Assembly: GCA_910579295.1 (NCBI GenBank)
Contig: CAJTTC010000003.1
Location: forward strand, 99,293 to 163,292
DNA: 64,000 nucleotides
Direction: 5' to 3'
Source: an uncultured Christensenella sp.
GTDB taxonomy: Bacteria; Bacillota_A; Clostridia; Christensenellales; Borkfalkiaceae
In this document: in pieces, positions 8,426 to 16,945 of the stretch
Numbering within the stretch: position 1 is the first letter of the stretch
Layout of the letters: every line of letters begins with the position of its first letter
Position numbers and translations under genes: made by a program
Notes under the pieces: generated by a model
Told to the model about the DNA's origin: nothing
Seen by the model: the letters and a program-made list of their open reading frames with translations, nothing else
The model's database searches: none

Positions 8426-8454
8426 ATTATATTATGCCCGATTATAAAAGTCAA
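8426..8454 (-). promoter_or_regulatory. Promoter of the HtrA-like gene
   Basis: Minus-strand TTGACT (8454-8449) and TATAAT (8431-8426) with a 17-base spacer: near consensus for the housekeeping sigma factor. Confidence 0.85.
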
Positions 8455-8475
8455 AACAACACTGTGAATTTTTTG

Positions 8476-8513
8476 TAAAAAATAGCTGTCGGCAGTGTGA
8501 ACCGCCGACAGCC
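8476..8513 (-). terminator. Terminator of hppA
   Basis: Minus-strand GGCTGTCGGC (8513-8504) pairs with GCCGACAGCT (8493-8484), then T-rich sequence follows. It lies 20 bases after the hppA stop. Confidence 0.9.
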
Positions 8514-8533
8514 GTGTAAACGTTTTCCTATTA

Positions 8534-10774
8534 TCAGACGATATGCAATGCGTCGAACAGGTTGTATTTATTGAACAGCACTACCATTACGAGGGATATC
8601 GTCGACATAATTTTAATGAGAATGTCGAGCGACGGTCCTACCGTATCCTTTAACGGATCGCCCACCGTATCTCCAACGACAGCCGCGTCGTGCACTGCGT
8701 CATAGCCCTCTTCGCCCTTCTTAACGCCTTCGACGCCGCCGCTCTCTATATACTTCTTGGCATTATCCCACGCGCCGCCCGCGTTGCCCGTGTAGATTGC
8801 GAGCATAATCGCCGAGATGATTGCGCCGACAAGCAAGCCGCCCACGAACTCAGGTCCGAAAACGAAGCCCGAAACAACGGGAATGGCTATTGCGACAAGG
8901 CAGGGAATACGCATTTCTTTTATAGAGCCCTGCGAAGAAATCTTTATGCAGTTTTCGTAATCGGGCTTAGCCTCGCCTTCGAGAATGCCGGGGATTTCCT
9001 TGAACTGACGGCGAACCTCTTCAACCATTCTTCTCGCCGCCTTGGCAACCGCCTGTATGAGCATACCCGAGAACATAAAGGGTATTGCCGCTCCGACAAG
9101 CGCGCCGACAAGCGTGAGGGGGTCTACCACGTTGAGAGAAATCATATTGATTACGCCCTTTATGATATCTTCGCCCCTGAAAGCGTAGATATACGAGCAC
9201 AACAGCGAAAGCGTTGCGAACGAAGCCGAGCCGATTGCAAAGCCCTTACCGATTGCCGCGGTAGTGTTGCCCACGGCGTCGAGCTGGTCGGTAATTTCAC
9301 GCACTTCGGGTTCGAGGAAGGACATTTCGGCTATGCCGCCCGCGTTGTCGGATATAGGTCCGTACGTATCGACCGAAACGGTTGCCGCAACGAACGACAG
9401 CATTCCGATTGCCGCACACGCAACTCCGTACATACCCGCAACCGCATAAGAGCCGTAGATTGCAACGCCGAGCACTATGACGGGAAGCATACAGCTTATC
9501 ATACCCGTTGCCATACCCTCGGTAATGGTGAGCGCCGCTCCCTCCTTGGAGGATTTAGCTATACCCTTAGTCGGCTTGTAGTCGTAGCTTGTGTAATGTT
9601 CGGAGATAATGCCGATAATTATGCCCGCCGCAATGCCGAGCACCGCCGCAATCCAGGGCGAGAAGTTGCCCGCCTTGAAGCCGAGCACTTGCTTTAACAC
9701 TTCGGCGTCGTGTCCCTTGAACAGGAAGAAGCTTAAAAGGAAACAGCCTATGACTGATATGCCCGCCGATATCCACGTGGCAAGATTTAACTGCATATGC
9801 ACGTTGGTGTTCTTCTTCAACGGAACGAGCAACAGATAGAAGATACCGACTACGCAGCCGATAAGTCCTACGCCCGCAAAAATCATCGGGAAGAGCAGCA
9901 TAGCCTTTAACAGCGCTTCCGATACAATTAAGCCGTTAGCTATATTTGTTAGCGACTGATGCGCGTATATTTCACAGCCTAAAATTACGCCCGAGAGCAT
10001 TGCTCCGACAAAGCTTTCCAGAAGGTCGCTGCCCAATCCTGCGACGTCGCCTACGTTGTCGCCTACGTTATCGGCGATTGTAGCGGGGTTGCGGGGGTCG
10101 TCCTCGGGAATGTGCGCCTCCGTCTTGCCGACGAGGTCAGCGCCCATATCCGCCGCTTTGGTGTATATGCCGCCGCCCACGCGGTTGAAGAGCGCGATAA
10201 TCGAACAGCCGAGAGCATAGCCCGAAAGCGTCATTGTAAAGCCCGCGTCGAGCTTCGTCCAGTTGGTCCAGATAGGTTTTGTGTTTCCGAGAACGTCGTC
10301 AATCTGATGACAGGCGATACCGAAAATCACGTAAATGAGAAGCGCGCCGAGAAGCGCAAAGCCCGCTACGCAAAGCCCCATAACCGAGCCGCCCTTGAAG
10401 GCAACCTTTAAGGTTTTACCCGTATCGCGCGTTTCGTTTGCCGCATTGGTAACGCGCACGTTGGCGTAAGTAGCTATCTTCATTCCGACAAAGCCCGCGC
10501 CCGCGCTCATCAAAGCGCCTATTATAAACGCCAGACCCGTCTGCCAGCTAACGAAAATTATTAGCAGAGCCGCAACTATCGAACCGATAACGGAAACGAT
10601 TTTATACTCGTACTTAATGAATGCACCCGCGCCGACGCGTATAGCGCTTGCGATTTCCTGCATTCTTTCAGTTCCCTCTTTCAACTTTTTCGTCGTGAAA
10701 TAGTTGAGAGCCGCGCAGGCGCACGCCAAAATAACGGCGGCGGCTACAATGATTAAGAGCAATTCAACAGCCAT
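8534..10774 (-). CDS. hppA: K+-dependent membrane-bound pyrophosphatase
   Basis: Hydrolyses pyrophosphate and pumps H+ or Na+ across the membrane, saving energy in anaerobes. About 746 residues with some 16 membrane segments. The catalytic DNVGDNVGDVAG loop and the GGIYTKAADMGADLVGK loop are intact. Alanine in GNTTAAIGKG, where K+-independent enzymes have lysine, marks the K+-dependent class. Whether it pumps Na+ or H+ cannot be told by eye. I chose ATG at 10774 (MAVELLL) because GGAG lies seven bases upstream; the open frame extends to 10843, but its earlier ATGs lack well-spaced ribosome sites. It has its own promoter and terminator. Confidence 0.95.
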   Translation of the reverse strand: MAVELLLIIVAAAVILACACAALNYFTTKKLKEGTERMQEIASAIRVGAGAFIKYEYKIVSVIGSIVAALLIIFVSWQTGLAFIIGALMSAGAGFVGMKIATYANVRVTNAANETRDTGKTLKVAFKGGSVMGLCVAGFALLGALLIYVIFGIACHQIDDVLGNTKPIWTNWTKLDAGFTMTLSGYALGCSIIALFNRVGGGIYTKAADMGADLVGKTEAHIPEDDPRNPATIADNVGDNVGDVAGLGSDLLESFVGAMLSGVILGCEIYAHQSLTNIANGLIVSEALLKAMLLFPMIFAGVGLIGCVVGIFYLLLVPLKKNTNVHMQLNLATWISAGISVIGCFLLSFFLFKGHDAEVLKQVLGFKAGNFSPWIAAVLGIAAGIIIGIISEHYTSYDYKPTKGIAKSSKEGAALTITEGMATGMISCMLPVIVLGVAIYGSYAVAGMYGVACAAIGMLSFVAATVSVDTYGPISDNAGGIAEMSFLEPEVREITDQLDAVGNTTAAIGKGFAIGSASFATLSLLCSYIYAFRGEDIIKGVINMISLNVVDPLTLVGALVGAAIPFMFSGMLIQAVAKAARRMVEEVRRQFKEIPGILEGEAKPDYENCIKISSQGSIKEMRIPCLVAIAIPVVSGFVFGPEFVGGLLVGAIISAIMLAIYTGNAGGAWDNAKKYIESGGVEGVKKGEEGYDAVHDAAVVGDTVGDPLKDTVGPSLDILIKIMSTISLVMVVLFNKYNLFDALHIV

Positions 10775-10833
10775 TTTTTTCTCCATTCCCCCCTTAACGT
10801 GGAATTTGCGAAACGTTATCGCATTGTGCAAAA

Positions 10834-10862
10834 ATATTACCACAAACCGAGGTAAAATGCAA
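10834..10862 (-). promoter_or_regulatory. Promoter of hppA
   Basis: Minus-strand TTGCAT (10862-10857) and TAATAT (10839-10834) separated by 17 bases, about 60 bases before the chosen hppA start. Confidence 0.75.
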
Positions 10863-10909
10863 TACTAATTTAAATAATTTTTTTCATTTAAATTTCATAA
10901 TTACCCTCG

Positions 10910-10949
10910 GCTTCCCCCGTCCTAAGGCGGAGGCTCTGCGCAAGCGGCG
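10910..10949 (+). repeat. Dispersed repeat, family A, copy 1
   Basis: A C-rich then G-rich stem followed by GGAGGCTCtGCGCAAGCGGCG, almost the same as 25985-26027. The core includes a small hairpin closed by a GCAA loop (yGC-GCAA-GCGG). Here the repeat runs straight into the oxidoreductase fragment that starts at 10946, which suggests it lies at a rearrangement joint. Confidence 0.6.
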
Positions 10950-11047
10950 ACGTCGTTAAGGGAGCAAAGACGGTTGTAGAGGCGGTTGAGCAATCTAAAC
11001 GCGTAGCGTACGCTATGCACGAATATTTGCAGAAGCTTTATAATTAA
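10946..11047 (+). pseudogene. C-terminal fragment of a GltD/PreT-like FAD oxidoreductase
   Basis: In-frame codons read GDVVKGAKTVVEAVEQ, then SKRVAYAMHEYLQKLYN and TAA at 11045. This is the typical end of NADPH-dependent glutamate synthase small subunit or dihydropyrimidine dehydrogenase PreT proteins: GD, xGA-TVVEAV, a KR-A helix and HEYL. Only 33 codons remain, with no start codon or ribosome site, and the 5' side is repeat family A. The rest of the gene (about 400 codons) is not in the window, so it was lost by deletion or element insertion. Confidence 0.75.
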
Positions 11048-11184
11048 TTTACGGGCAGATTGATTTTTTAAACTTTTCCGCTTTGCCATTTGCGTAACCC
11101 GCATAGACGCTCATTGCCGCTTACTCCTTTACGCAAAGATAAAGAATCCATTATTATTTAATAATAGAAAAACACGCTTACTGT

Positions 11185-11203
11185 AATTCCCATAGGGAAT
11201 AAA
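11185..11203. repeat. 19-base palindromic repeat, copy 1
   Basis: AATTCCCATAGGGAATAAA, an exact reverse-complement match of 20414-20432. The centre is palindromic (ATTCCCATAGGGAAT but for one base). It lies just outside the recombinase end of the decayed transposon. Role unknown. Confidence 0.6.
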
Positions 11204-11228
11204 CGGTAAGCCGCAGGATGTAGAGATT

Positions 11229-11258
11229 AAGGCGTAGCGTGAAGCCACGCCTTTTCTC
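11229..11258 (+). terminator. Small hairpin with T-run next to the transposon remnant
   Basis: AAGGCGT (11229-11235) pairs with ACGCCTT (11247-11253), then TTCTCTT. It could stop plus-strand readthrough towards the recombinase. On the minus strand it lies after the recombinase stop but has no good T-run. Confidence 0.5.
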
Positions 11259-11281
11259 TTGTCTTGGTTTAGTTGCTTGTG

Positions 11282-12929
11282 TTAATCTTCGTCATCATCA
11301 AAGAACGTCGGAACGATTGTGCCCACGAAATTATAGACTATTTCAACGGTCTGTCTGTAATGCCCGTTTACTTGCGTTTTCTCGTGGACGATTACCTTGT
11401 CGATAAACGAGCGCAGAATTTCGGGCGTGAGCTCTTCAAAATTGCTGTACTTGTAGATGAGCATCATAAAATCGAGTATCTTATCATCTTGCGCTTTTGC
11501 TTTCTCTATTTCAGCTTTCAAAGTCTTAACCCGCTCTTTCAGCGTGGCTTGCTCGGCTTCGTATGTATCGCTCATTTTCAAATACCGTTCTTCCGAGATT
11601 TTACCCGTAACCTTATCTTCGTATAGGCTCTCTATAATCTTGTCGAGCTTGTCAATGCGTTCTTCCGAAGTTTCTATTTCGCGTAGGTTCTCTTTGAGTT
11701 CCTTTTTCGTTTTCGCTTCGGCGTCCTTGCGTAAGGTCTGTAAAAATTCTTCGTTGTGGTTCTTGGCAAAGTGAATTGTACGCTTCAAATCGTCTTGTAT
11801 AATTGTCGTTACCGCTTTCACGGTTATTTGGTGTGAACCACAAATGCGCTTCTTCTGCTTACGGTAAGTAGAACAGTTAAAGTATTCCGTTTGTTTCATA
11901 GTGGTACACCTGCAAAGATACATTTTCTTTCCGCAGTCCGCGCAGTACAGCATTCCCGAAAGCGGACTCATTTCGTCCATATCGGTAGGACGGCGTTTAT
12001 TCTCGCGTATCTTCTGAACGGTATCGAAAGTCTGCTTGTCTATGATCGCTTCCTGCGTGTTCTCGAAAATTACCCAATCTTCTCTCGGCACATCAATACG
12101 CCGTTTCGATTTGTACGACTTCTTGAAGCTCTTGAAGTTCACGGTACAGCCTGTGTATTCCAAGTTTTCAAGAATGCCCGACACCGTTTGTTGCGACCAT
12201 ATTTCCGAGCTTTCTCGTATTTTCAAAGACGTGGGTAGCCGTGATTATGGAAGTAGACGACGGGCGTTTCAACTTTTCGTTCAGTAAGTATCCGTGCTAT
12301 CTGTGTCGGACCGTAACCTTGAATACAGAGTTTGAAAATCTCTCTTACGACTTCCGCGCCTTTCTCGTCTATAATCCATTTTTCTTTATCTTCGGGGTCT
12401 TTCATATAGCCGAGCGGCGGTATTGTCGTAACGTGTTTGCCCGAATTGCCTTTGGCTCGAACAACTGCTTTGATTTTCTTACTGCAATCTTTGGCGTACA
12501 TCTCGTTGAGTATGTTTTTGAACGGTGTAATATCGTCGTCGGGATTGGTTTCGCTGTCCACTTGGTCGTAGATTGCTATAAACCTAACGTCGGCTTCGGC
12601 AAGATAATATTTCGTGTAGTATGATCTCTGCCGAATCTCGACATATCCTTGACGATAACGGTAGCTATTTTACCGTTGTCCACGTCGTCCATCATACGCT
12701 TGAAGTCGGGGCGGTCAAAGTTGCTTCCCGAATATCCGTCGTCCACGTAAAACTTTACGTTTCTCAAACGGTTTTCGTCCGCATACTTTTGTAACAGCAT
12801 TTTCTGATTACGGATACTGTTGGAATCGCCGTCCAAATCGTCGTCGCAGGACAGTCTGCAATAGCAAGCCGTCCATTGTTCTTCTGCACTTTTTACTTTC
12901 TTATATTTAATTGTCGGTTGCAAATTCAT
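11282..12929 (-). pseudogene. TnpX-type large serine recombinase, broken by two frameshifts
   Basis: Three consecutive frames together make one recombinase. The N-terminal catalytic domain (12929 to about 12620) has the serine in YCRLSCDDD, a GYSGSNFDRP motif and VKDMSRFGRD. The second frame (about 12615-12235) holds YYLAEADVRFIAIYDQVDS and PPLGYMKDP. The third (about 12230-11282) holds SQQTVSGILENLEYTG, a zinc ribbon (CADCGKKM ... FNCSTYRKQ), a coiled coil (about 11450-11720) and a DUF4368-like end (IVHEKTQVNGHYRQTVEIVYNF). The shifts fall near 12605-12624 and near 12235. The family moves Tn4451- and Tn1549-like elements. Two independent breaks favour real decay over assembly error, but raw reads would settle it. 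Confidence 0.88.
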
Positions 12930-13234
12930 TGTTTATTACCTCCCGAATTGCAACTTCCAAGCGATTGCTTATGAGATAACCGAACGGACGGTTTCAATGC
13001 TTCGTCGATATTCCGTTCGATTAGTCTTTTTGTAATGTCGAACGCCGTAGCGTCGGCGTTTGACTTTTCACGGGATATAACGGTATAGACCGTGTTCCCG
13101 ATAACTTTTTCACGGCTTCTTACAAATGCGCCGTTATCTTGTTCGTAGTAGTAAGACAGTATATCTGCCTTAGGTGTGGTTGCTTTGTTCTTATTTATAA
13201 TGGTACAAATATCCCTGCAACGGTTTAAGGCCTT
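12926..13234 (-). pseudogene. TnpW-like small transposon protein, no normal start codon
   Basis: An open frame, stop at 12926 overlapping the recombinase ATG (ATGA), reads ADILSYYYEQ, AFVRSREKVIGNTVYTVISR and ITKRLIERNIDEA. Short proteins of this form (TnpW-like) lie just upstream of the recombinase in Tn4451 and Tn1549 relatives. An in-frame TAG at 13235-13237 bounds the frame and no ATG, GTG or TTG lies inside it. It is therefore either degraded or initiated on a rare codon. Confidence 0.6.
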
Positions 13235-13242
13235 CTAACGCT

Positions 13243-13929
13243 TTATCTCTCGTTGCAACGGCTGTTTGTGTTAAAGCTGTCCTGCAAATTGCCGTAGGAT
13301 AACTGCCCGCCGCGCTCGCCCCAAAAGTCCAAACTACACAGTTTCGGCTGTTCCAACGGAACGTACTCATAAACGCTTTTGCTGTGTTCGTCTTTCTTCT
13401 GAATAGGCGAGCCTTTTTCGTTCCGCAATACTTTTCCGTCCGAGCCTTTCTCATAGACTTTCTTCTTGGCGGTGTCAACGATTGGTATGTAGTAGAGCTG
13501 TAAATGCGGTGTCTTTTCGTCCACGTGGATAACAGCCGACAGTATATTTTTGTCCGTTCCCTTATAACCGATTTCCCGTAATGCAAACTCATAGCAACGG
13601 TTAAAAAACTCCATTACCGCATACGGCCTTTCTTCGCCTTTCTTCCAACCGAGCCGCTCGAAAAACGCTGTATCCGAAGTAATAATCATACCTTCAAAAG
13701 CAACTGACTTTTTCTTCTCGCGGAAGGTCGCGTTTAACTCTTTCATTGTCTTTTTCCATTGAGCGGTAAGACCGCCTTCCGACCTTTTGAAATACAGATT
13801 GAGCGGTATGCGTTCGCTGTCTATATCTTCGTTGCGGTGGTGCTTGCTCGTGCGTTCCGTTTCGCCGCCGATTTTGCCTAAACTGCCTTTTGTAAACTGT
13901 TCTATTCTGACTACCTGATAGCTTATAAT
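13243..13929 (-). pseudogene. MobV (Pre/Mob, TnpZ-like) relaxase, truncated
   Basis: Relaxase that nicks oriT for mobilization. The frame starts YQVVRIEQFTKGSLGKIGGE, the typical MobV N-terminus, and reaches the metal-binding motif VIHVDEKTPHLQL near residue 130. The last histidine of the usual HxDExxPHxH is glutamine. It stops after GGQLSYGNLQDSF, about half the normal 400-500 residues. The start is ATT at 13929, six bases after GGAGG, where relatives have ATG. Truncation, the start change and the His-to-Gln change all point to inactivity. Tn4451 carries the related tnpZ, so with the recombinase this defines a Tn4451-like remnant. Confidence 0.85.
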
Positions 13930-13970
13930 TTTGTTCCTCCTTAATAATTGCCCCCTGCAAGGGCGAACTT

Positions 13971-14013
13971 GGCTACTTGTAGCCTAGTGAGATATGAATA
14001 TACTCCGCATATC
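13971..14013. other. oriT-like hairpins upstream of the relaxase
   Basis: Two inverted repeats lie before the MobV frame: GGCTAC-TT-GTAGCC (13971-13984) and GATATG (13991-13996) with CATATC (14008-14013). MobV origins sit upstream of the mob gene and contain such repeats. No exact nick site could be assigned. Confidence 0.5.
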
Positions 14014-14714
14014 CCGTTTTGTCCGTCCGAGCGGTAGTGTTCGATTTTGCCGTTTCTTGTGCTTTTGCTTTCCATTTGCTTGCCGATTAAGGCGGTCTGA
14101 TTTGAGAAACAAATTTGCTTGCTTGCAAGGGCAAATTTGCGGCGAAAACAAAAAGCGTGTAGTTTTTTAGCTTGCTATAAAACCGTGCGCAAAGCGCACG
14201 CCCACGCGGTTTACTGTGTGGGAATATGCTTTTTATTGTCATAAAATAACCTCCGTTTGAGAACAATTAATATCTTCGTCCACGCAAGAAAGAGCGGGAT
14301 AGATACCGTAAAAAGGCGCGAAAAAAGCCGCTGAACGCTTAACGCATCACCGACTTCTAACCGTATTTAGCAATATGAATTTGCTCTATGGTGGTTAGCC
14401 ATTCTATTAAGTTAGAGAGTTGGTTTAAGTGCCGTTTCCAGAAAAAATTGCACACTTATAAAAGCCTATCAGCTCACGTCGTAAGCGAAGCCTCGGTACG
14501 ACACGGCAAACTTGCGCCTTATGCCACACGCTTAAAAGCGGTGGCAACTTTGCGCCGTTGCCGTTCCTCTTCCCAAAAAGTTCTTCGATACTTTTCGGGA
14601 ACCCTAAAAGCGTACACTTAAAATACCTACGCTCTATCCGTAAGCTAAGGCACGGGCGGCTATACTGCCCAAACCTTCCGCGCTCTATGAGCATTTGCCC
14701 ACCGCAGAGTTGGC
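14014..14714. other. Non-coding remainder of the decayed transposon
   Basis: I see no ORF with a plausible ribosome site or family motif. The stretch is punctuated by short inverted repeats (for example CAAATTTGC near 14108-14150). Apparent ORFs at 14388-14694 overlap on both strands and have no recognisable product. It probably held cargo or regulatory DNA of the element. Confidence 0.5.
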
Positions 14715-14750
14715 AAAAAGTCGAGATTCCGAAAGGAGTCCCGACTTTTT
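14715..14750. repeat. 36-base hairpin repeat, copy 1 (terminator-like)
   Basis: AAAAAGTCGAGATT, a short centre, then AGGAGTCCCGACTTTTT. The outer arms pair and end in a T-run, so it can terminate plus-strand transcription. A nearly identical copy lies in reverse at 42894-42929. Here it marks the right edge of the transposon remnant. Confidence 0.75.
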
Positions 14751-14936
14751 GTTTTCATTGATTTTTAATTTCAAAACCTTTCCTTGTGTGAATAGTGCCG
14801 CTCTAGTGTTATTTTAATCCATAACTATGTGCCACCGCTGTATTGCGGCTTTATTTGATATTTGCGAACAGAACAGTAGTGTCCGAAATATAAAAGGGAA
14901 CAGGGAGAAATATGCGCTATATTCCTTTAATTCGGC
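14751..14936. other. AT-rich spacer before the Sel1-repeat gene
   Basis: No gene or clear signal was seen; the sequence forms the 3' flank of the minus-strand Sel1 gene. Confidence 0.4.
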
Positions 14937-16121
14937 TTACATATATCTTTTGAATTTTCTTTTTTTCAATTTCTTTATTGCATCTTCATTGCCTTCCGTG
15001 GCGGCGGCTTTATAGTATTTCACGGCTTCGTCAAGATCTTCTTCGACACCAATACCGTTTTCGTAAAATTCGCCGAGCGAATACATTGCGTCGTCGTTGC
15101 CTTGTTTTGCGGCACGAGTCAGATATTCGATAGCCTTGTCGGCATCTTCTTCAACGCCGTCGCCGCAACCGTAACAAACGCCTATTCTGAATTGGCATCT
15201 GTCGCAGCCCGCGTTTGCTCCGGCGAGAAAATATTTCGCGGCTTCCTCGTCGCTTTGTTTAACGCCGTAGCCGTAAGAGTAGCAGATGCCGAGATTATAA
15301 AGCGCGTCCGTACTGCCGAGTTGGGCGCCCGCACGATACATCATAATTGCCACATTCATATTCTCTTCTACGCCTTCGCCGTACTGATAGCAATAACCCA
15401 TATTGGTGAAAGCCTGAAAATATTTTTGTTCCATAGACTTCTGATACCACTTAACGGCTTCTTGAAGATTGCGTTCCACACCGTCGCCGTACTGATAGCA
15501 ATAGCCGACGTAACACATGGCTTTGCCGTGATTTTTTTCGGCGGCTTTTTTATACCAGTTGAACGATTCTTTAGCGTCGCGGCTGACGCCGTAACCGTTT
15601 TCGTAAAAAATACCAATCTCGAACAAAGCGTCGGCATTCCCTTGTTCGGCGGACAGCTTCATCCATTTGAGAGCTTCCGAGAAATCTCGCTTTACGGCAA
15701 TTCCATCCTTATAGCAATTACCTACGTTCAGTTGCCCGATATCATTGCCTTGGTCTGCCGATTTTTTATACCACTCGAAGGCGGCATTTTCGTCTTTTTC
15801 AACGCCTATCCCGTTTTCGTAAAAAGTACCAATATTATTTTGCGCGGAAGCATAATTCTTTTTTGCGGCGGATAGGGTATGCTTGAATGCTTCCGTCTTA
15901 TCTTCGTCAACTCCGCGCCCGTAGAGATAGCACAAGCCCAAATTGAACTCGGCTTCAGCATTGCCTTGCTTTGCCGCGCTTTTAAGCAGCCCGACGCCTT
16001 CGTCTGCGTTTTCGTCTATCTCCGTACCATCGTAATCGATACGCAATAAGATTTTACCTAACGCACACTGTGCTTCCGCGTTGCCGTTTTCGGCATCGGT
16101 TTTTAATTTTTCGATATCCAT
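14937..16121 (-). CDS. Sel1-like repeat protein
   Basis: 394 residues made almost wholly of about ten Sel1/TPR-type repeats of 36 residues (AxxGNAxAxFNLGxxYxxGxGVxxDxxxAxxWYxKAA), forming an alpha-solenoid for protein contacts. There is no signal peptide or membrane segment, so it is probably cytoplasmic. Each repeat keeps Gly and Tyr anchors such as LGLCYLYGRGVDEDKTEA. ATG at 16121 follows AAGGAG. It is transcribed from its own promoter (16152-16180), after the XRE gene on the same strand. Binding partner unknown; the nearby zinc-ribbon/SPFH unit is a candidate by proximity only. Confidence 0.9.
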   Translation of the reverse strand: MDIEKLKTDAENGNAEAQCALGKILLRIDYDGTEIDENADEGVGLLKSAAKQGNAEAEFNLGLCYLYGRGVDEDKTEAFKHTLSAAKKNYASAQNNIGTFYENGIGVEKDENAAFEWYKKSADQGNDIGQLNVGNCYKDGIAVKRDFSEALKWMKLSAEQGNADALFEIGIFYENGYGVSRDAKESFNWYKKAAEKNHGKAMCYVGYCYQYGDGVERNLQEAVKWYQKSMEQKYFQAFTNMGYCYQYGEGVEENMNVAIMMYRAGAQLGSTDALYNLGICYSYGYGVKQSDEEAAKYFLAGANAGCDRCQFRIGVCYGCGDGVEEDADKAIEYLTRAAKQGNDDAMYSLGEFYENGIGVEEDLDEAVKYYKAAATEGNEDAIKKLKKRKFKRYM

Positions 16122-16151
16122 TTTTGACTCCTTACTAATTATTTATTCTAA

Positions 16152-16180
16152 ATTATAGCACTGAGAATAATAAAAAGCAA
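16152..16180 (-). promoter_or_regulatory. Promoter of the Sel1-repeat gene
   Basis: Minus-strand TTGCTT (16180-16175) and TATAAT (16157-16152), 17-base spacer, about 30 bases before the ATG. Confidence 0.8.
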
Positions 16181-16206
16181 ATAACTTCACACCCGATTAA
16201 TAACGT

Positions 16207-16671
16207 CTATTTTGATTTGACGTGAACGTTCAGGCGGTAAATTATTATACTCTCGACTGTTCGATACACACAATAAACCGCCCAGATAATCCAGGTATAT
16301 TGCCATTTCAAAGTTATAAGACTAATCGTTATGTATAACGCGGCCACAACGACAGCGATAACCCAGTTCATAATTTTTCTGTGTTTCGCTATTACCGAAT
16401 CGCTTTTTGTCAGCGCGGATTTGATATTTTGTTCCGAAATATCTTTATAGTTTCCGTCGCTTATCCTTTCGCCGTTCAATATTTCGTTTATGCTTACGCC
16501 GAAAGTGTCGCCAAGAGTTTGCAGCATTTCGACGGGCGGTAGATAGTTGCCGGTTTCCCAGCGCGATATAGTTTTATTCGTGACTCCGATTTGCGCACCG
16601 AGTTCATCCTGCGTCAGATTTTTTTCTTTTCGCAACTCAGCTAAAAACGAGCCGATTTTTTGCATATCCAT
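16207..16671 (-). CDS. XRE-family regulator with two membrane segments
   Basis: 154 residues. Residues 6-60 form a Cro/C1-type helix-turn-helix (LTQDELGAQIGVTNKTISRW). Residues 104-122 and 126-143 are hydrophobic and likely span the membrane, which would hold the DNA-binding part at the inner face. ATG at 16671 follows AAGGAG. It lies divergent from the zinc-ribbon/SPFH unit that starts at 16946, so control of that unit is plausible but not shown. No clear operator palindrome was seen between them. Confidence 0.88.
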   Translation of the reverse strand: MDMQKIGSFLAELRKEKNLTQDELGAQIGVTNKTISRWETGNYLPPVEMLQTLGDTFGVSINEILNGERISDGNYKDISEQNIKSALTKSDSVIAKHRKIMNWVIAVVVAALYITISLITLKWQYTWIIWAVYCVYRTVESIIIYRLNVHVKSK

Positions 16672-16843
16672 AGACGTTGCTCCTTATTTATGATATTTTA
16701 ATTGTACCATAAAATCATCAGAAACGATTACCCATAAACAGCGAATTTGCAAGTAGTAAAGGACAAATTTTAAGATTTGACGAATAATGTTTTTCGCTTA
16801 CCGTGCAGAGCCATAAGAGTATCTGTTTTTGTTTCTATAATTC

Positions 16844-16872
16844 TTGCAATGCCATAAATAAAGTGTTATAAT
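16844..16872 (+). promoter_or_regulatory. Promoter of the zinc-ribbon/SPFH unit
   Basis: TTGCAA (16844-16849) and TATAAT (16867-16872) with 17 bases between; start near 16880, about 65 bases before the ATG at 16946. Confidence 0.8.
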
Positions 16873-16945
16873 TTATACGGTATCATACGAACCAAAAATA
16901 CGGTTGCATCAGCAACAGATTTACGAAAATAAGAGATAAAAGCGA

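Noticed and set aside
8690..9697. 335-codon plus-strand ORF
   Set aside because: Antisense of hppA, which has all catalytic loops.
10922..11104. 60-codon minus-strand ORF
   Set aside because: Covers the oxidoreductase fragment on the other strand and has no start signal.
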